DNA of 64,000 nucleotides from Marinobacter gudaonensis (lineage in GTDB: Bacteria > Pseudomonadota > Gammaproteobacteria > Pseudomonadales > Oleiphilaceae), in NCBI RefSeq assembly GCF_900115175.1, contig NZ_FOYV01000003.1:1-64000 (forward strand), written 5' to 3'. Both the position numbers and the translations under genes were made by a program. The notes beneath the pieces are model-generated. The model did not search any database and had not been told where the DNA came from. It saw only the letters and a program-made list of their open reading frames with translations. Every line of letters begins with the position of its first letter. The first letter of the stretch is position 1. Below are positions 12,706 through 20,711 of the stretch, in pieces.

Positions 12706-14724
12706 ATGAACATGAGATCGACTCTACTGGTCGGGTCCCTGTGCCTGACTGTCGCAAGCGCCCCGGTCTGGGCCCACGAAGACGGCGCCTCCGACGGTAG
12801 TAAAGCAGATAACAAACACCTCCTGCACGATACCCCCAACCCCGACGGCCATGTACCGAGCAATGTGAATTACGGTTTTACGGTGATTGGTCACGATGCG
12901 CTGGGCGGTATCGCCGATGGCAAATACACGGATGTCTGGGCCCACGAAGGGTATGCCTATGTGGGCACCTTTGAGGAGCCGACGTGTGACCGGTCCGGCG
13001 TGTTTATTTCAGACATCCGGGACCCGGCGAATCCCACCACCATCGGCATGATCAAATCGCCACCCAATACCCGGATCAACGATGTCAAAGTCCATAAGGT
13101 TGGCGCCAAATCGGTTCTCATCCATTCCCTGGAACCCTGTGGCCCGCTGAGAGGCAATGGCCAGGCCATTGGTGGTGGCAACGGCGGCAAACAACAGGGG
13201 CAGGGCGGCATTTCGCTGTGGGATGTGACCGACCCAACCATGCCCCATGCCCTCAAGCAGAACTTTCTGGACACCCCCGTACACAATACCTTTGCCTGGA
13301 CTACCGCAGCCGGCAAGACCTTCCTGATGATCGTCGACGATATCAACGTTGACGATGTCATCATTGCCGACATCACCAAGCCACAGGCGCCGAAAAAGAT
13401 TGCAACCACGGGCATCGGCACCTGGCTGGAGACCAACCCGGAAGTGGCAGCGGATGGCCAGTTATTCACGGGTGTTTTCGCGGCTCCCCTGCTGCACGAT
13501 ATCTGGGTGAATGACATGGACCCAGGCCCCGGGGAAGACTGGCATGCGGTGCTCTCTTACTGGGACGCCGGGTTTATCATTCTGGACGTGAATGATCCCG
13601 CCAATCCGGTGTTCCTCGGAGACTCCACCTATCCGGAAATCGACCCGGTTCTGGGCATCAGCCCGGCCGAGGGAAATGCCCACGCGGCCGTGTTTGGTGG
13701 CGATGGCTTCGACAAGATTTTCGGTGGCGATGAAGATTTTGATGCATTCTTCACAGCGGTGATTGTCGGTAGCAATGAATACCCGGCATCCCAGGGCAGT
13801 GATGTGCCCCAGGTAGGGCCGGGCGCGGCGATTGAAAGCGTAACGGGGAACACGGTATTCGTTGGCCTTGCCTGTGGCGAGGCGATTCCAACCGCCGCGG
13901 AAACCGGGGCATCCATTGCGGTTATTGAGCGCGGCGTTTGCGCCTTTACAACCAAGGCACAAACCATCGAAGCCGCCGGTTACTCCGCCGGTATCGTGTT
14001 TAACGGCGTAGGGCCGGACCGCTGCGAGGCGTCCGTTTCGATGCTGGTAGAGGCAGGCATTCCGATGGTCTTTGTGCCTCGTTCCTCCGGCTTCGGCATT
14101 CTTGGCATTAACGGTTATGACCCGGCGCAGTGTGGTGCGGACGATGGCACCAACCCGGCGTTACCGGCCGTCGGCACACCCGGCATTGCGAGCACCATTG
14201 GTGCTGCCTTCGATGGCTGGGGCTACCTGCATGTGCTGAATAACACCCAGGGCGATGTCACCGTTCCGGTTGGTATGGGCGCCAACGCTCAGGACCCGGT
14301 TACCGTGGGCTATCTGGGCGAAATCGGCTTTTACGCGCCGGCTGAGCTGACAGATCCTGCACTGGCGTCGGGCGCAGGCGACCTCACCATGCACAACCTG
14401 GAGGCCGATCCCCAGCAACCCAACCGGGTGTTCATTTCCTGGTACTCACTGGGCATGAGAGCCGTTGAGTGGCGTCCAGGCCACTTCCATACCAACGCGC
14501 AGGGCGAAGGCGTGGTGTCCTGGAACGTGCACGAGGTGGGACGCTTTATCGCCGGTGAGGAATTCGGCGAACGGGCGGGCTCGAACTTCTGGGGTGTGAC
14601 GGTCACCGAAGTGAATGGTGAGCAGTTCATTCTGGGCTCCGATCGCAGCACCGGGCTGTGGATATTCAAGTGGGAGTGTGAAGACGCCACGAGCACGCTG
14701 TACTGCAACGCGCCGACACCCTAG
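12706..14724 (+). CDS. Secreted LVIVD-repeat protein with PA-type insert
   Basis: 672 residues; AAGGAGAG lies 6 bases before ATG 12706. A signal peptide (residues 1-23, cleaved near VWA-HE) directs export. The body resembles LVIVD-repeat beta propellers: TDVWAHEGYAYVGTFE, GVFISDIRDPANPTTIG, GGISLWDVTDPTMP, GFIILDVNDPANPVFLG. Around residues 370-475 a protease-associated (PA) domain is inserted (GLACGEAIP, IAVIERGVCAFTTKAQTIEA, AGYSAGIVFNG, GIPMVFVPR). A short Asp/Gly-rich loop (FGGDGFDKIFGGDEDFD) may bind calcium. PA domains usually mediate substrate or protein contact. It is an extracellular or periplasmic protein of unknown task, with a terminator downstream. Confidence 0.85.
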   Translation: MNMRSTLLVGSLCLTVASAPVWAHEDGASDGSKADNKHLLHDTPNPDGHVPSNVNYGFTVIGHDALGGIADGKYTDVWAHEGYAYVGTFEEPTCDRSGVFISDIRDPANPTTIGMIKSPPNTRINDVKVHKVGAKSVLIHSLEPCGPLRGNGQAIGGGNGGKQQGQGGISLWDVTDPTMPHALKQNFLDTPVHNTFAWTTAAGKTFLMIVDDINVDDVIIADITKPQAPKKIATTGIGTWLETNPEVAADGQLFTGVFAAPLLHDIWVNDMDPGPGEDWHAVLSYWDAGFIILDVNDPANPVFLGDSTYPEIDPVLGISPAEGNAHAAVFGGDGFDKIFGGDEDFDAFFTAVIVGSNEYPASQGSDVPQVGPGAAIESVTGNTVFVGLACGEAIPTAAETGASIAVIERGVCAFTTKAQTIEAAGYSAGIVFNGVGPDRCEASVSMLVEAGIPMVFVPRSSGFGILGINGYDPAQCGADDGTNPALPAVGTPGIASTIGAAFDGWGYLHVLNNTQGDVTVPVGMGANAQDPVTVGYLGEIGFYAPAELTDPALASGAGDLTMHNLEADPQQPNRVFISWYSLGMRAVEWRPGHFHTNAQGEGVVSWNVHEVGRFIAGEEFGERAGSNFWGVTVTEVNGEQFILGSDRSTGLWIFKWECEDATSTLYCNAPTP

Positions 14725-14753
14725 CCACAGGCAGGCAATCGGTGAAAAATGGA

Positions 14754-14785
14754 AGGGGGGCGCAAGCCCCCCTCTGGTGTTTGTT
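14754..14785 (+). terminator. Rho-independent terminator after LVIVD gene
   Basis: Stem GGGGGGC / GCCCCCC with a GCAA loop (14755-14772), followed by a T-rich stretch TCTGGTGTTTGTT. Confidence 0.8.
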
Positions 14786-14820
14786 ACTTCAGACAGAGCG
14801 AACGTTTAAAGGGATGTTGT

Positions 14821-15255
14821 ATGGTGTATTTCCTGATACTGGCTGGTGTTGTAGCCGTTCTGGTAGTGCTGTGGAAGCTGAAGTCCACAGGTGGCAAGAG
14901 GCGTGTTGCGGGCAGGCGCGCCCGAAAAGCGGGCAGTCGGGCTGCGGCCAGTAGCGGCCAGGCTGACTTCCCGGCCACGCGGATTGTTCCGGGAGCGAAT
15001 GCCTGCCAGGCCGCGAAGGATTTGCAGGACGAGCTTTTTCTGGACAGCCATCACAACACGCCCACCTTACCCCTGGATGAATGCACGAATGTGTCCGGGT
15101 GCGACTGTAAATACGCCCACCAGAACGACCGTCGCAGCAATGAGCCCGATCGGCGTCTCCAGACCCTGCAGACAGAACTTTATACCGCGGCCGAAGGCGA
15201 TGAGCGGCGACGCCCGGAGCACGGGCGCCGGAAAACGGATTCAGGCGGGGTCTGA
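14821..15255 (+). CDS. Membrane-anchored hypothetical protein, 144 aa
   Basis: ATG 14821 follows AAAGGGA (14810-14816); the frame is open further upstream but that part is the terminator. Residues 1-18 (MVYFLILAGVVAVLVVLW) form one N-terminal membrane helix, followed by a very basic stretch (KSTGGKRRVAGRRARKAGSR). A central Cys motif CTNVSGCDCKYAH could bind a metal, and the tail is Arg/Asp-rich (NDRRSNEPDRRLQTLQ). The bulk probably lies in the cytoplasm under the positive-inside rule. Unknown family. Confidence 0.7.
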   Translation: MVYFLILAGVVAVLVVLWKLKSTGGKRRVAGRRARKAGSRAAASSGQADFPATRIVPGANACQAAKDLQDELFLDSHHNTPTLPLDECTNVSGCDCKYAHQNDRRSNEPDRRLQTLQTELYTAAEGDERRRPEHGRRKTDSGGV

Positions 15256-15264
15256 TCGGTTCGT

Positions 15265-16326
15265 TTACGATTCAAAAAGGGGGTCGCCGGTGGCCTTCAC
15301 GGCGTAGAACAGGCAATCACTCTTGGCGATGGCCGGGTTGGTGGTAATCATGAAGGCCTTGATGGCCTGGGCCGGGTAAACCTGGCCGTCCTTCACCCGA
15401 AGTACCTGCGTTACGTTCTCCGTGCGGTTGTGGCTGATGGCGTTGAGTATGCTGAGGCCCTTTTTGCCCACCCATCCCAGGGGTTCGTCTGGCGAAACCA
15501 CGCCGAAGTTGCGGTGTTCAATGTCGGGCGGCAGCGTGAGGTCCGCCAGGCCGGTCGGTTCAAGCCGGTATTCAATGGTGGCCTCGGGCGCCAGCTCCAC
15601 CCGAATGGGGTTGCGCAGTACGGCCACGTCCCAGTCTGCTTTTTCCAGTGATAGTACGTCGGCTCTCGAGGTGTAACGAACCAGGCCCTCGTAAGCCAGT
15701 TCGTGGGCGTGGTCGTCCTGGGCGCCGCCGCACTCGATGGTTACCGTGGGCACCTCCTGCTCCGAATACTCCATCAGTGCCCCCAGGCGCAGGTCGGTCA
15801 TGATGAGTCGGTCGGTGAACAGCGAGGTCAGCGCCTGGTGAGCGGCGTCGTTGGTGATGGTTACCGCGAAGGCGGGGCCGGTGCCGGAGGTGTTGTGCAC
15901 GTCCAGCAGGCATTCGGGGTTGGCGTCGCGCAGCTCTTCCAGCAGGGCGTGGGCGATGGCGCCTTCATCGCCTTCGAAGGGCTCTTTGAAACACCGGTTG
16001 AGGTCGCGGCCACCGGGTAGCTGGCGCTGTGTCAGTACCGGTGGGATCTTTGCCGGGTAAACACCGCCGAGCAGGAACAGCATGTTCACCTCGGGCGTGC
16101 GCTGTTCCAGCAGCCAACGGTGCAGGGCAAAAAAACCGGACGGTTCGTTGCCATGATTCAGAGTGGCCATGGCCCGGGTTCGGGAACGATCCCGGCCCGC
16201 CACCCGCACCACCGTTGGCCCGTTCAGGCGCTCCAGCCACTCCAGGGGCGAGCGGCCCAGGGTCTGGGGCGACGGGTCGTTCAGGTACTCAAGCCGGTTG
16301 GAATTGCTCACGGTGACAGTGTCCAT
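15265..16326 (-). CDS. AstE/AspA-like zinc amidohydrolase (M14 superfamily)
   Basis: 353 residues; ATG at 16326 is used because it overlaps the end of the upstream gene by only 19 bp, while longer starts would lie deep within it. The zinc site of the succinylglutamate desuccinylase/aspartoacylase family is visible: H58 and E61 in NHGNEPSG and H144 in LDVHNTSG. R111 in RDLNRCF corresponds to the substrate-binding arginine. A C-terminal beta domain follows. The family removes an acyl group from an N-acyl amino acid. It is translationally coupled to a GCS2-type ligase, so it may hydrolyse that enzyme's product or a related amide. The true substrate is unknown; it is not within an ast operon. Confidence 0.85.
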   Translation of the reverse strand: MDTVTVSNSNRLEYLNDPSPQTLGRSPLEWLERLNGPTVVRVAGRDRSRTRAMATLNHGNEPSGFFALHRWLLEQRTPEVNMLFLLGGVYPAKIPPVLTQRQLPGGRDLNRCFKEPFEGDEGAIAHALLEELRDANPECLLDVHNTSGTGPAFAVTITNDAAHQALTSLFTDRLIMTDLRLGALMEYSEQEVPTVTIECGGAQDDHAHELAYEGLVRYTSRADVLSLEKADWDVAVLRNPIRVELAPEATIEYRLEPTGLADLTLPPDIEHRNFGVVSPDEPLGWVGKKGLSILNAISHNRTENVTQVLRVKDGQVYPAQAIKAFMITTNPAIAKSDCLFYAVKATGDPLFES

Positions 16327-17792
16327 TCGTGGAGCGGTGTGTTTTGCTTCTGGTTGGCGATGTACAGCGCCAGCATACTCCGGAATGCGTCGCTCGGGCC
16401 AAGGGAGCGGAGCAGGGATTGGGTCATGTAACGCTGCCATCGGGCGCCGGAGAGGGTGGTTTCTATGCGGCCTTCGATGATGCCCAGCAGGCGGTCAATC
16501 TCGGTGTCGTCCACGGCGGTGCGCTGCAGCGCTTCCCGCGCCCTTGGCAGCAGCGCCCGGGCCACGTTCAGCAGGGGCGTGTCCTGCAACTGAACCTGAT
16601 CCTTGTGCGGCCAGATAATCTCGGCGCCGATGCCGTACTTGGCGGCGCGGTAAAAGTTGTGTTCGGTGTAGTGGAAGGGAAGTATGGATGTCAGGTGATG
16701 AATGTCGTCGAGCACGGCCAGGGCCGCGCCGATCACGAACAGTCCGTTGGCACACATATCCACGGCGGTGGGCCCCGCTGGCATGGAGCGGATCTCGATG
16801 CGCAGGTGGCCACCGTCGGCGTGATCGTAAATGGCCCGGTTCCAGGGCCAGGTGGTGCCCTGGTGCAGGCGCAGCTCGGCCAGTTCCGGCACCTGGCCGT
16901 GGTCGATCATCGCCATCGGGTCTTCCTCGGACAGCACCGGAAGGATGGGGGGATACAGCGAGGCCGAGGCGGCAAACAGTTCCCAGGCGCTGCGTACCCA
17001 GCCGTTGCCATAATACACCCTGGGCGGGTGGCGCCAGGTTTTATGGTGGGGCGAGCGGCTGTCGATGGACTGCTTGAACAGGGCAATCCGGGTTTCGTCC
17101 CAGAGGTGGTGGCCAAACAGGCTGGGTGAATTGCTGGCCAGGGCCAGGGCGATGGGTGTAACCAGCTGCACCGCGTTGAAATAGTCGGCAAACCGGTTGG
17201 CGGGCACTCGCCAGTGCAGCTGGAAGGAGGTGGTGGCGCCTTCCATGTACACGTCGTCGGCGGTCAGGTCGATGACATCATTGCCGCCGATGTGGATACT
17301 GAACGGCTCGCCCCGCTGTTTGAGCAGCGCTTTCGACAGCGCGTGGTAGCGAGGCAGATCGGTCATCACCTCGGCACCCATGTCGGACTGGCGCAGGGTG
17401 GGCAGAATGCCGATCGGCACCAGTTCACCCTCAAGCGGTTTGGCGTGCTGGTTAATGCACCGGGTGGCCGCGAGCAGCTCGTGTTCTGTACGGGCAAAGG
17501 GGGTTCCGCTGAACGCCTGGGGCGTGAGGTTGTACTCGAGATTGAAGCGGTTGAGTTCCACCGTCAGCTGAGGGTCCTGCACGCGGTCGGCGATTTCGGT
17601 GTTGATGGGCTGAACGTAGAGATCGGGGTTGACGATGTAGAACTCCACTTCGGCGCCGATGGAGCTCTCACCCTCGCCGAAGTCGGGTCTGTCCAGAAGA
17701 CGACGGAGCGCGGCAAGGTCGGTTCGCACCTTGGCCGAAAAACGCTCGAAGTCTTCCGCCGCAAATTCCGATTGTTTGATCGACAGTCCCAC
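16308..17792 (-). CDS. GCS2-type glutamate-cysteine ligase-like enzyme
   Basis: 494 residues from ATG 17792. N-terminal GAEVEFYIVNPDLYVQPIN (residues 46-64) is the ExE metal/ATP motif of the glutamate-cysteine ligase fold. Later family-like blocks are FSIHIGGNDVI, SFQLHWRVPANRF, ALASNSPSLFGHHLW, RVYYGNGW and HLRIEIRSMPAGPT, where the last resembles the R-x-E/R-P nucleotide-binding part. It is longer than typical YbdK-like proteins (about 370). ATP-dependent amide bond formation between a glutamate-like acid and an amine is expected. It overlaps the downstream AstE-like hydrolase and diverges from an M14 peptidase, suggesting a ligase/hydrolase set for an unidentified compound. Confidence 0.82.
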   Translation of the reverse strand: MGLSIKQSEFAAEDFERFSAKVRTDLAALRRLLDRPDFGEGESSIGAEVEFYIVNPDLYVQPINTEIADRVQDPQLTVELNRFNLEYNLTPQAFSGTPFARTEHELLAATRCINQHAKPLEGELVPIGILPTLRQSDMGAEVMTDLPRYHALSKALLKQRGEPFSIHIGGNDVIDLTADDVYMEGATTSFQLHWRVPANRFADYFNAVQLVTPIALALASNSPSLFGHHLWDETRIALFKQSIDSRSPHHKTWRHPPRVYYGNGWVRSAWELFAASASLYPPILPVLSEEDPMAMIDHGQVPELAELRLHQGTTWPWNRAIYDHADGGHLRIEIRSMPAGPTAVDMCANGLFVIGAALAVLDDIHHLTSILPFHYTEHNFYRAAKYGIGAEIIWPHKDQVQLQDTPLLNVARALLPRAREALQRTAVDDTEIDRLLGIIEGRIETTLSGARWQRYMTQSLLRSLGPSDAFRSMLALYIANQKQNTPLHEWTLSP

Positions 17793-17809
17793 GGTGGCAT
17801 CATCTCCAG

Positions 17810-17866
17810 GACTTTCTTAACTAGCCAGGACTTACTTAAATAGCCAAGACCTACTTAACTAGATAG
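17810..17866. repeat. Three tandem 19-bp repeats in divergent promoter
   Basis: Three head-to-tail imperfect copies at 17810-17828, 17829-17847 and 17848-17866, consensus GACTTACTTAACTAGCCAG. They fill the space between the divergent GCS2 and M14 peptidase genes. Exact 19-bp phasing and AT-rich CTTAA centres suit a repeated regulator-binding site, but slipped-strand duplication is also possible. Confidence 0.7.
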
Positions 17867-17919
17867 TAGCGGAAGATTCCGTACCTCAACACGAATAAGC
17901 AAAGGAGAAGACAGGCGAC

Positions 17920-18840
17920 ATGAGCTCCACCGCCCATCCCTATCCCATTGGCACCCCGGGTAAACCCTGGGGCGATAACGAGCGCGCCGAGTGGTTGTCT
18001 CGCCAGGCCCGTCAACGCAGCTACGAACAGGATGTGCTCGCCGCGGCCGACCGCCTGGGCTCACGTTTTGATGTTGAGGAATACGGCCGCGTTGCCTACG
18101 GCCAGGATGCATACCCGCTGGTGGCCCTACGCAGCCGCAGCTGGAACAACGACCTGCCGGTGGTGCTGATTACCGGCGGGGTGCACGGCTACGAGACCAG
18201 CGGCGTGCACGGTGCGCTGCAGTTTCTGGAGCAACGCGCGGCGAATTACGCGGGCCGGGTAAACCTGCTGGTGGCGCCCTGTGTCAGTCCCTGGGCCTAC
18301 GAGCGTATCCACCGGTGGAATGCCAACGCGCAGGACCCCAACCGGTCGTTCCGCGAGGGCAGCGGCGTGGAAGAATCTGAGGCCTTGCTGCGCCTGGTGG
18401 CGCCCATTCGTGAGAGTGCCCTGCTGCACATGGATCTGCACGAGACTACCGATACCGACGAATCCGAGTTCCGCCCGGCGCTGGCGGCCCGCGATGGCAA
18501 GCCGTTCGAGCCGGCCGGTATTCCCGATGGCTTCTACGTGGTGGACGACAGCGCCGCTCCCAATCCGGATTTTCAGCAGGCGGTGGTCAAGGCGGTAGAA
18601 GAGGTCACTCACATCGCCCCGGCCGATGACAAAGGCGAGCTGTTCGGCTCACCGGTGCTGGCCCGGGGTGTGATTGCCTATCCGCTCACCGAGTGGGGGC
18701 TGTGCACCAGTATTACCCGTGCGCCCTTCCGAACCACCACCGAGGTGTATCCGGACAGCCAGCAGGTAACCCCGGACCAGTGCAACGCCGCCCAGGTGGC
18801 GGCCGTGTGTGCGGCCATCGATTACGCGCTGGCGAATTAA
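17920..18840 (+). CDS. M14-family metallopeptidase (zinc carboxypeptidase-like)
   Basis: 306 residues from ATG 17920; AAAGGAGAAG lies just upstream (17899-17908). Zinc ligands are H89 and E92 in GGVHGYETSG and H174 in HMDLHETTD; substrate-binding N141-R142 are in DPNRSF; the likely catalytic Glu is in TTTEVYPDS near the C terminus. It lacks a signal peptide, so it acts in the cytoplasm. It is divergent from the GCS2 ligase and its AstE-like partner, giving two distinct M14-clan hydrolases around one ligase. Role inferred: cleavage of a peptide or N-acyl amino acid; the substrate is not evident. Confidence 0.85.
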   Translation: MSSTAHPYPIGTPGKPWGDNERAEWLSRQARQRSYEQDVLAAADRLGSRFDVEEYGRVAYGQDAYPLVALRSRSWNNDLPVVLITGGVHGYETSGVHGALQFLEQRAANYAGRVNLLVAPCVSPWAYERIHRWNANAQDPNRSFREGSGVEESEALLRLVAPIRESALLHMDLHETTDTDESEFRPALAARDGKPFEPAGIPDGFYVVDDSAAPNPDFQQAVVKAVEEVTHIAPADDKGELFGSPVLARGVIAYPLTEWGLCTSITRAPFRTTTEVYPDSQQVTPDQCNAAQVAAVCAAIDYALAN

Positions 18841-18863
18841 ATCCATCCTGTAAGGCGAACCAG

Positions 18864-19250
18864 ATGAACTCTTCAGAGAAAAACGTCGCGCTCAAGCTGT
18901 TCCAGATTATCGAGCGCATTCTTCTGTTTATCGTGGTAGTGATGACGCTGGTGGGCGTTTTCGTAGAGATCCGGTCTCTGTACCTGGCACAAACACTGGA
19001 TCTCGGCGACATCCTGCTGATGTTCCTCTACATGGAGGTGATCGGCATGGTTGCGGTGTTTTATTCGAATCGGCGGTCGGCTTCGGTCTTCCCGATCTTC
19101 ATTGCCATCACTGCCCTGGCGCGGCTGATCATTCTTCAGGGCAAGGACATGGCGCCAGAAAACATTCTCTATGAGGCCGTGGCCATTCTGATCCTGTCGG
19201 TGGCGGCTTGGGTGCTAACACGTTTCAACCAGACCCGACCGGACGATTAG
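18864..19250 (+). CDS. psiE: PsiE-family membrane protein
   Basis: 128 residues; ATG 18864 follows AAGGCGA (18852-18858). Four hydrophobic segments (about residues 17-38, 48-66, 73-90 and 102-119). The sequence ILLFIVVVMTLVGVFVEIRSLYL and the pattern LLMFLYMEVIGMVAVFY match the phosphate-starvation-inducible PsiE family, whose function is unknown. It lies 23 bp after the M14 peptidase on the same strand and may be co-transcribed. The symbol is by family resemblance only. Confidence 0.8.
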   Translation: MNSSEKNVALKLFQIIERILLFIVVVMTLVGVFVEIRSLYLAQTLDLGDILLMFLYMEVIGMVAVFYSNRRSASVFPIFIAITALARLIILQGKDMAPENILYEAVAILILSVAAWVLTRFNQTRPDD

Positions 19251-19260
19251 CCGCAGGTGC

Positions 19261-19470
19261 TCAGGATTCTTCAGGTGATTGCTGGGCGCGTCGGTTATCC
19301 CGGGCGGTGAATCCCCAGCCGACGGCGGTGAGCAGGATCAGGCCGGTGATGATGAGCGACACCTCGCCAAAGCTGACGATGGCGGCGATAACCGATGCCA
19401 CGGCGGCCACTGCCGACAGTTTCCAGGAATGTCCCGCGGTTCCGGATTGGTGTTTGGAAAGGTTGGCCAT
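19261..19470 (-). CDS. Small two-helix membrane protein, 69 aa
   Basis: ATG at 19470 is preceded on the minus strand by AGGGGAAG, a good ribosome site; longer in-frame starts lack one. After a polar N terminus (MANLSKHQSGTAGHSWK), two membrane helices at about residues 18-36 and 38-56 are followed by a basic tail ending SPEES. Convergent with psiE. Unknown function. Confidence 0.65.
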   Translation of the reverse strand: MANLSKHQSGTAGHSWKLSAVAAVASVIAAIVSFGEVSLIITGLILLTAVGWGFTARDNRRAQQSPEES

Positions 19471-19529
19471 GTCTTCCCCTCTGGTGAAAGCCGCAACATT
19501 AGCATTAATTCGCGCTGAACGCCTGCCCT

Positions 19530-20573
19530 TCAGTTCTGCATGCGAATGTCGTCTTTCCAGCGGAACCCCACGCCTCCGGCCTGCCACACGCCATCCTGGT
19601 TGAAGGGATGGGGGCCGGTGATGTTGATGTACTGCGGCAGCCCGAAGTGGGGCGCCAGGTTCTGCCTGGCCTTTACCGTTACCCGGTCCATGATTCGCAG
19701 GCCCTGCTGTTCGGCGGGCAGGTGGGCTTCCGGCGCGGCCCGGTGGGCCACCGCCCAGTTGTCAACAAACAGGAGGTCGCCGGTGTCGTATTGGTACCGG
19801 GTGCCGTAGCCCCCCTCAAAGGAGTTGTTCAGCAGCTCGTTGTAGTCGTTGAACAGCTCTTTCATGGTCTGTTCATCAAGCAGGCGGAATTTGTCGGCGT
19901 CGGCCGGCAGCATCCTCAGTTGGTCCAGTGTCAGCTGGTCGTCGGGCAGTCGTTCGATGACGGCGCCGGTCATGCCCAGATGCAGCCATACACTCTTGCG
20001 GCCGGAAATGGGGTGGGTGTGCACCACGGGGTGGGTCACGCTGGAGGCGGAATTCACTGACACCAGCCGTTGCCAGAAGTCCTGCTTCTGCGGTGGCAGG
20101 GCATCGAACGCCGCGCCCTGGTGGGCAAAGTGGGTACCGCCACCGCGCTCCGGCGCCCGTGCCATGTAATAGGCGCTGTGGGAGAAGGTGGCGGCCTCAA
20201 AGCTGCCATCATTGTGCCATTGCGGGCCGACGCCGAGGATGCCGTAACGGGCGTCGTTGGAGCATCGGAAGATGTGCCGGTTGTGGCCAGGCGTTGCCGG
20301 GTGAACGCCATGGGTGGAGTGAATTTCGTTCGCGCCCCACCACCGGCTGGCCTCCACCAACTCTTCCGCAGAAAGGTTGGTCTGGTGCTTGAAAACGATA
20401 AAACCCCGGTTGGCCATTTCCTGTTCCAGGGCCGCGATTACGCTTTCTGGCAATCGCGTTCGAACATCGGCGCCGTAAATCTCTGCCCCCATGGGCTCGA
20501 TCTGTTTGATGGTCAGCCCTGCTTCCTCAATCAGTGAAACACGGTCGGCGCTGAGTGGGGGAACGGTTGCCAT
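19530..20573 (-). CDS. TauD/TfdA-family Fe(II)/2-oxoglutarate dioxygenase
   Basis: 347 residues from ATG 20573. The iron facial triad is visible: H120 and D122 in QWHNDGSF and H277 in WAVAHRAAP; R293 in LRIMDRVTV would bind the 2-oxoglutarate carboxylate. The N-terminal MANRGFIVFKHQTNLS is typical of TauD. Family members hydroxylate taurine, alkyl sulfonates, chlorophenoxy acids or other small acids. There is no taurine transporter beside it and the divergent gene is an MFS transporter, so the substrate is open. It may act on whatever that transporter moves. Confidence 0.88.
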   Translation of the reverse strand: MATVPPLSADRVSLIEEAGLTIKQIEPMGAEIYGADVRTRLPESVIAALEQEMANRGFIVFKHQTNLSAEELVEASRWWGANEIHSTHGVHPATPGHNRHIFRCSNDARYGILGVGPQWHNDGSFEAATFSHSAYYMARAPERGGGTHFAHQGAAFDALPPQKQDFWQRLVSVNSASSVTHPVVHTHPISGRKSVWLHLGMTGAVIERLPDDQLTLDQLRMLPADADKFRLLDEQTMKELFNDYNELLNNSFEGGYGTRYQYDTGDLLFVDNWAVAHRAAPEAHLPAEQQGLRIMDRVTVKARQNLAPHFGLPQYINITGPHPFNQDGVWQAGGVGFRWKDDIRMQN

Positions 20574-20711
20574 TTCTGAGAGTCACCCTCGTGTTCGTTT
20601 TTTATACAGACTAACCCAGGCGGATTTTCCAGTTCAAATCTGGTCGATGATTGACCCGGCAGCTACGCTGACAGTGGATGCCAACACAAAAGCCAGTGAT
20701 CTGGAGGTGGA

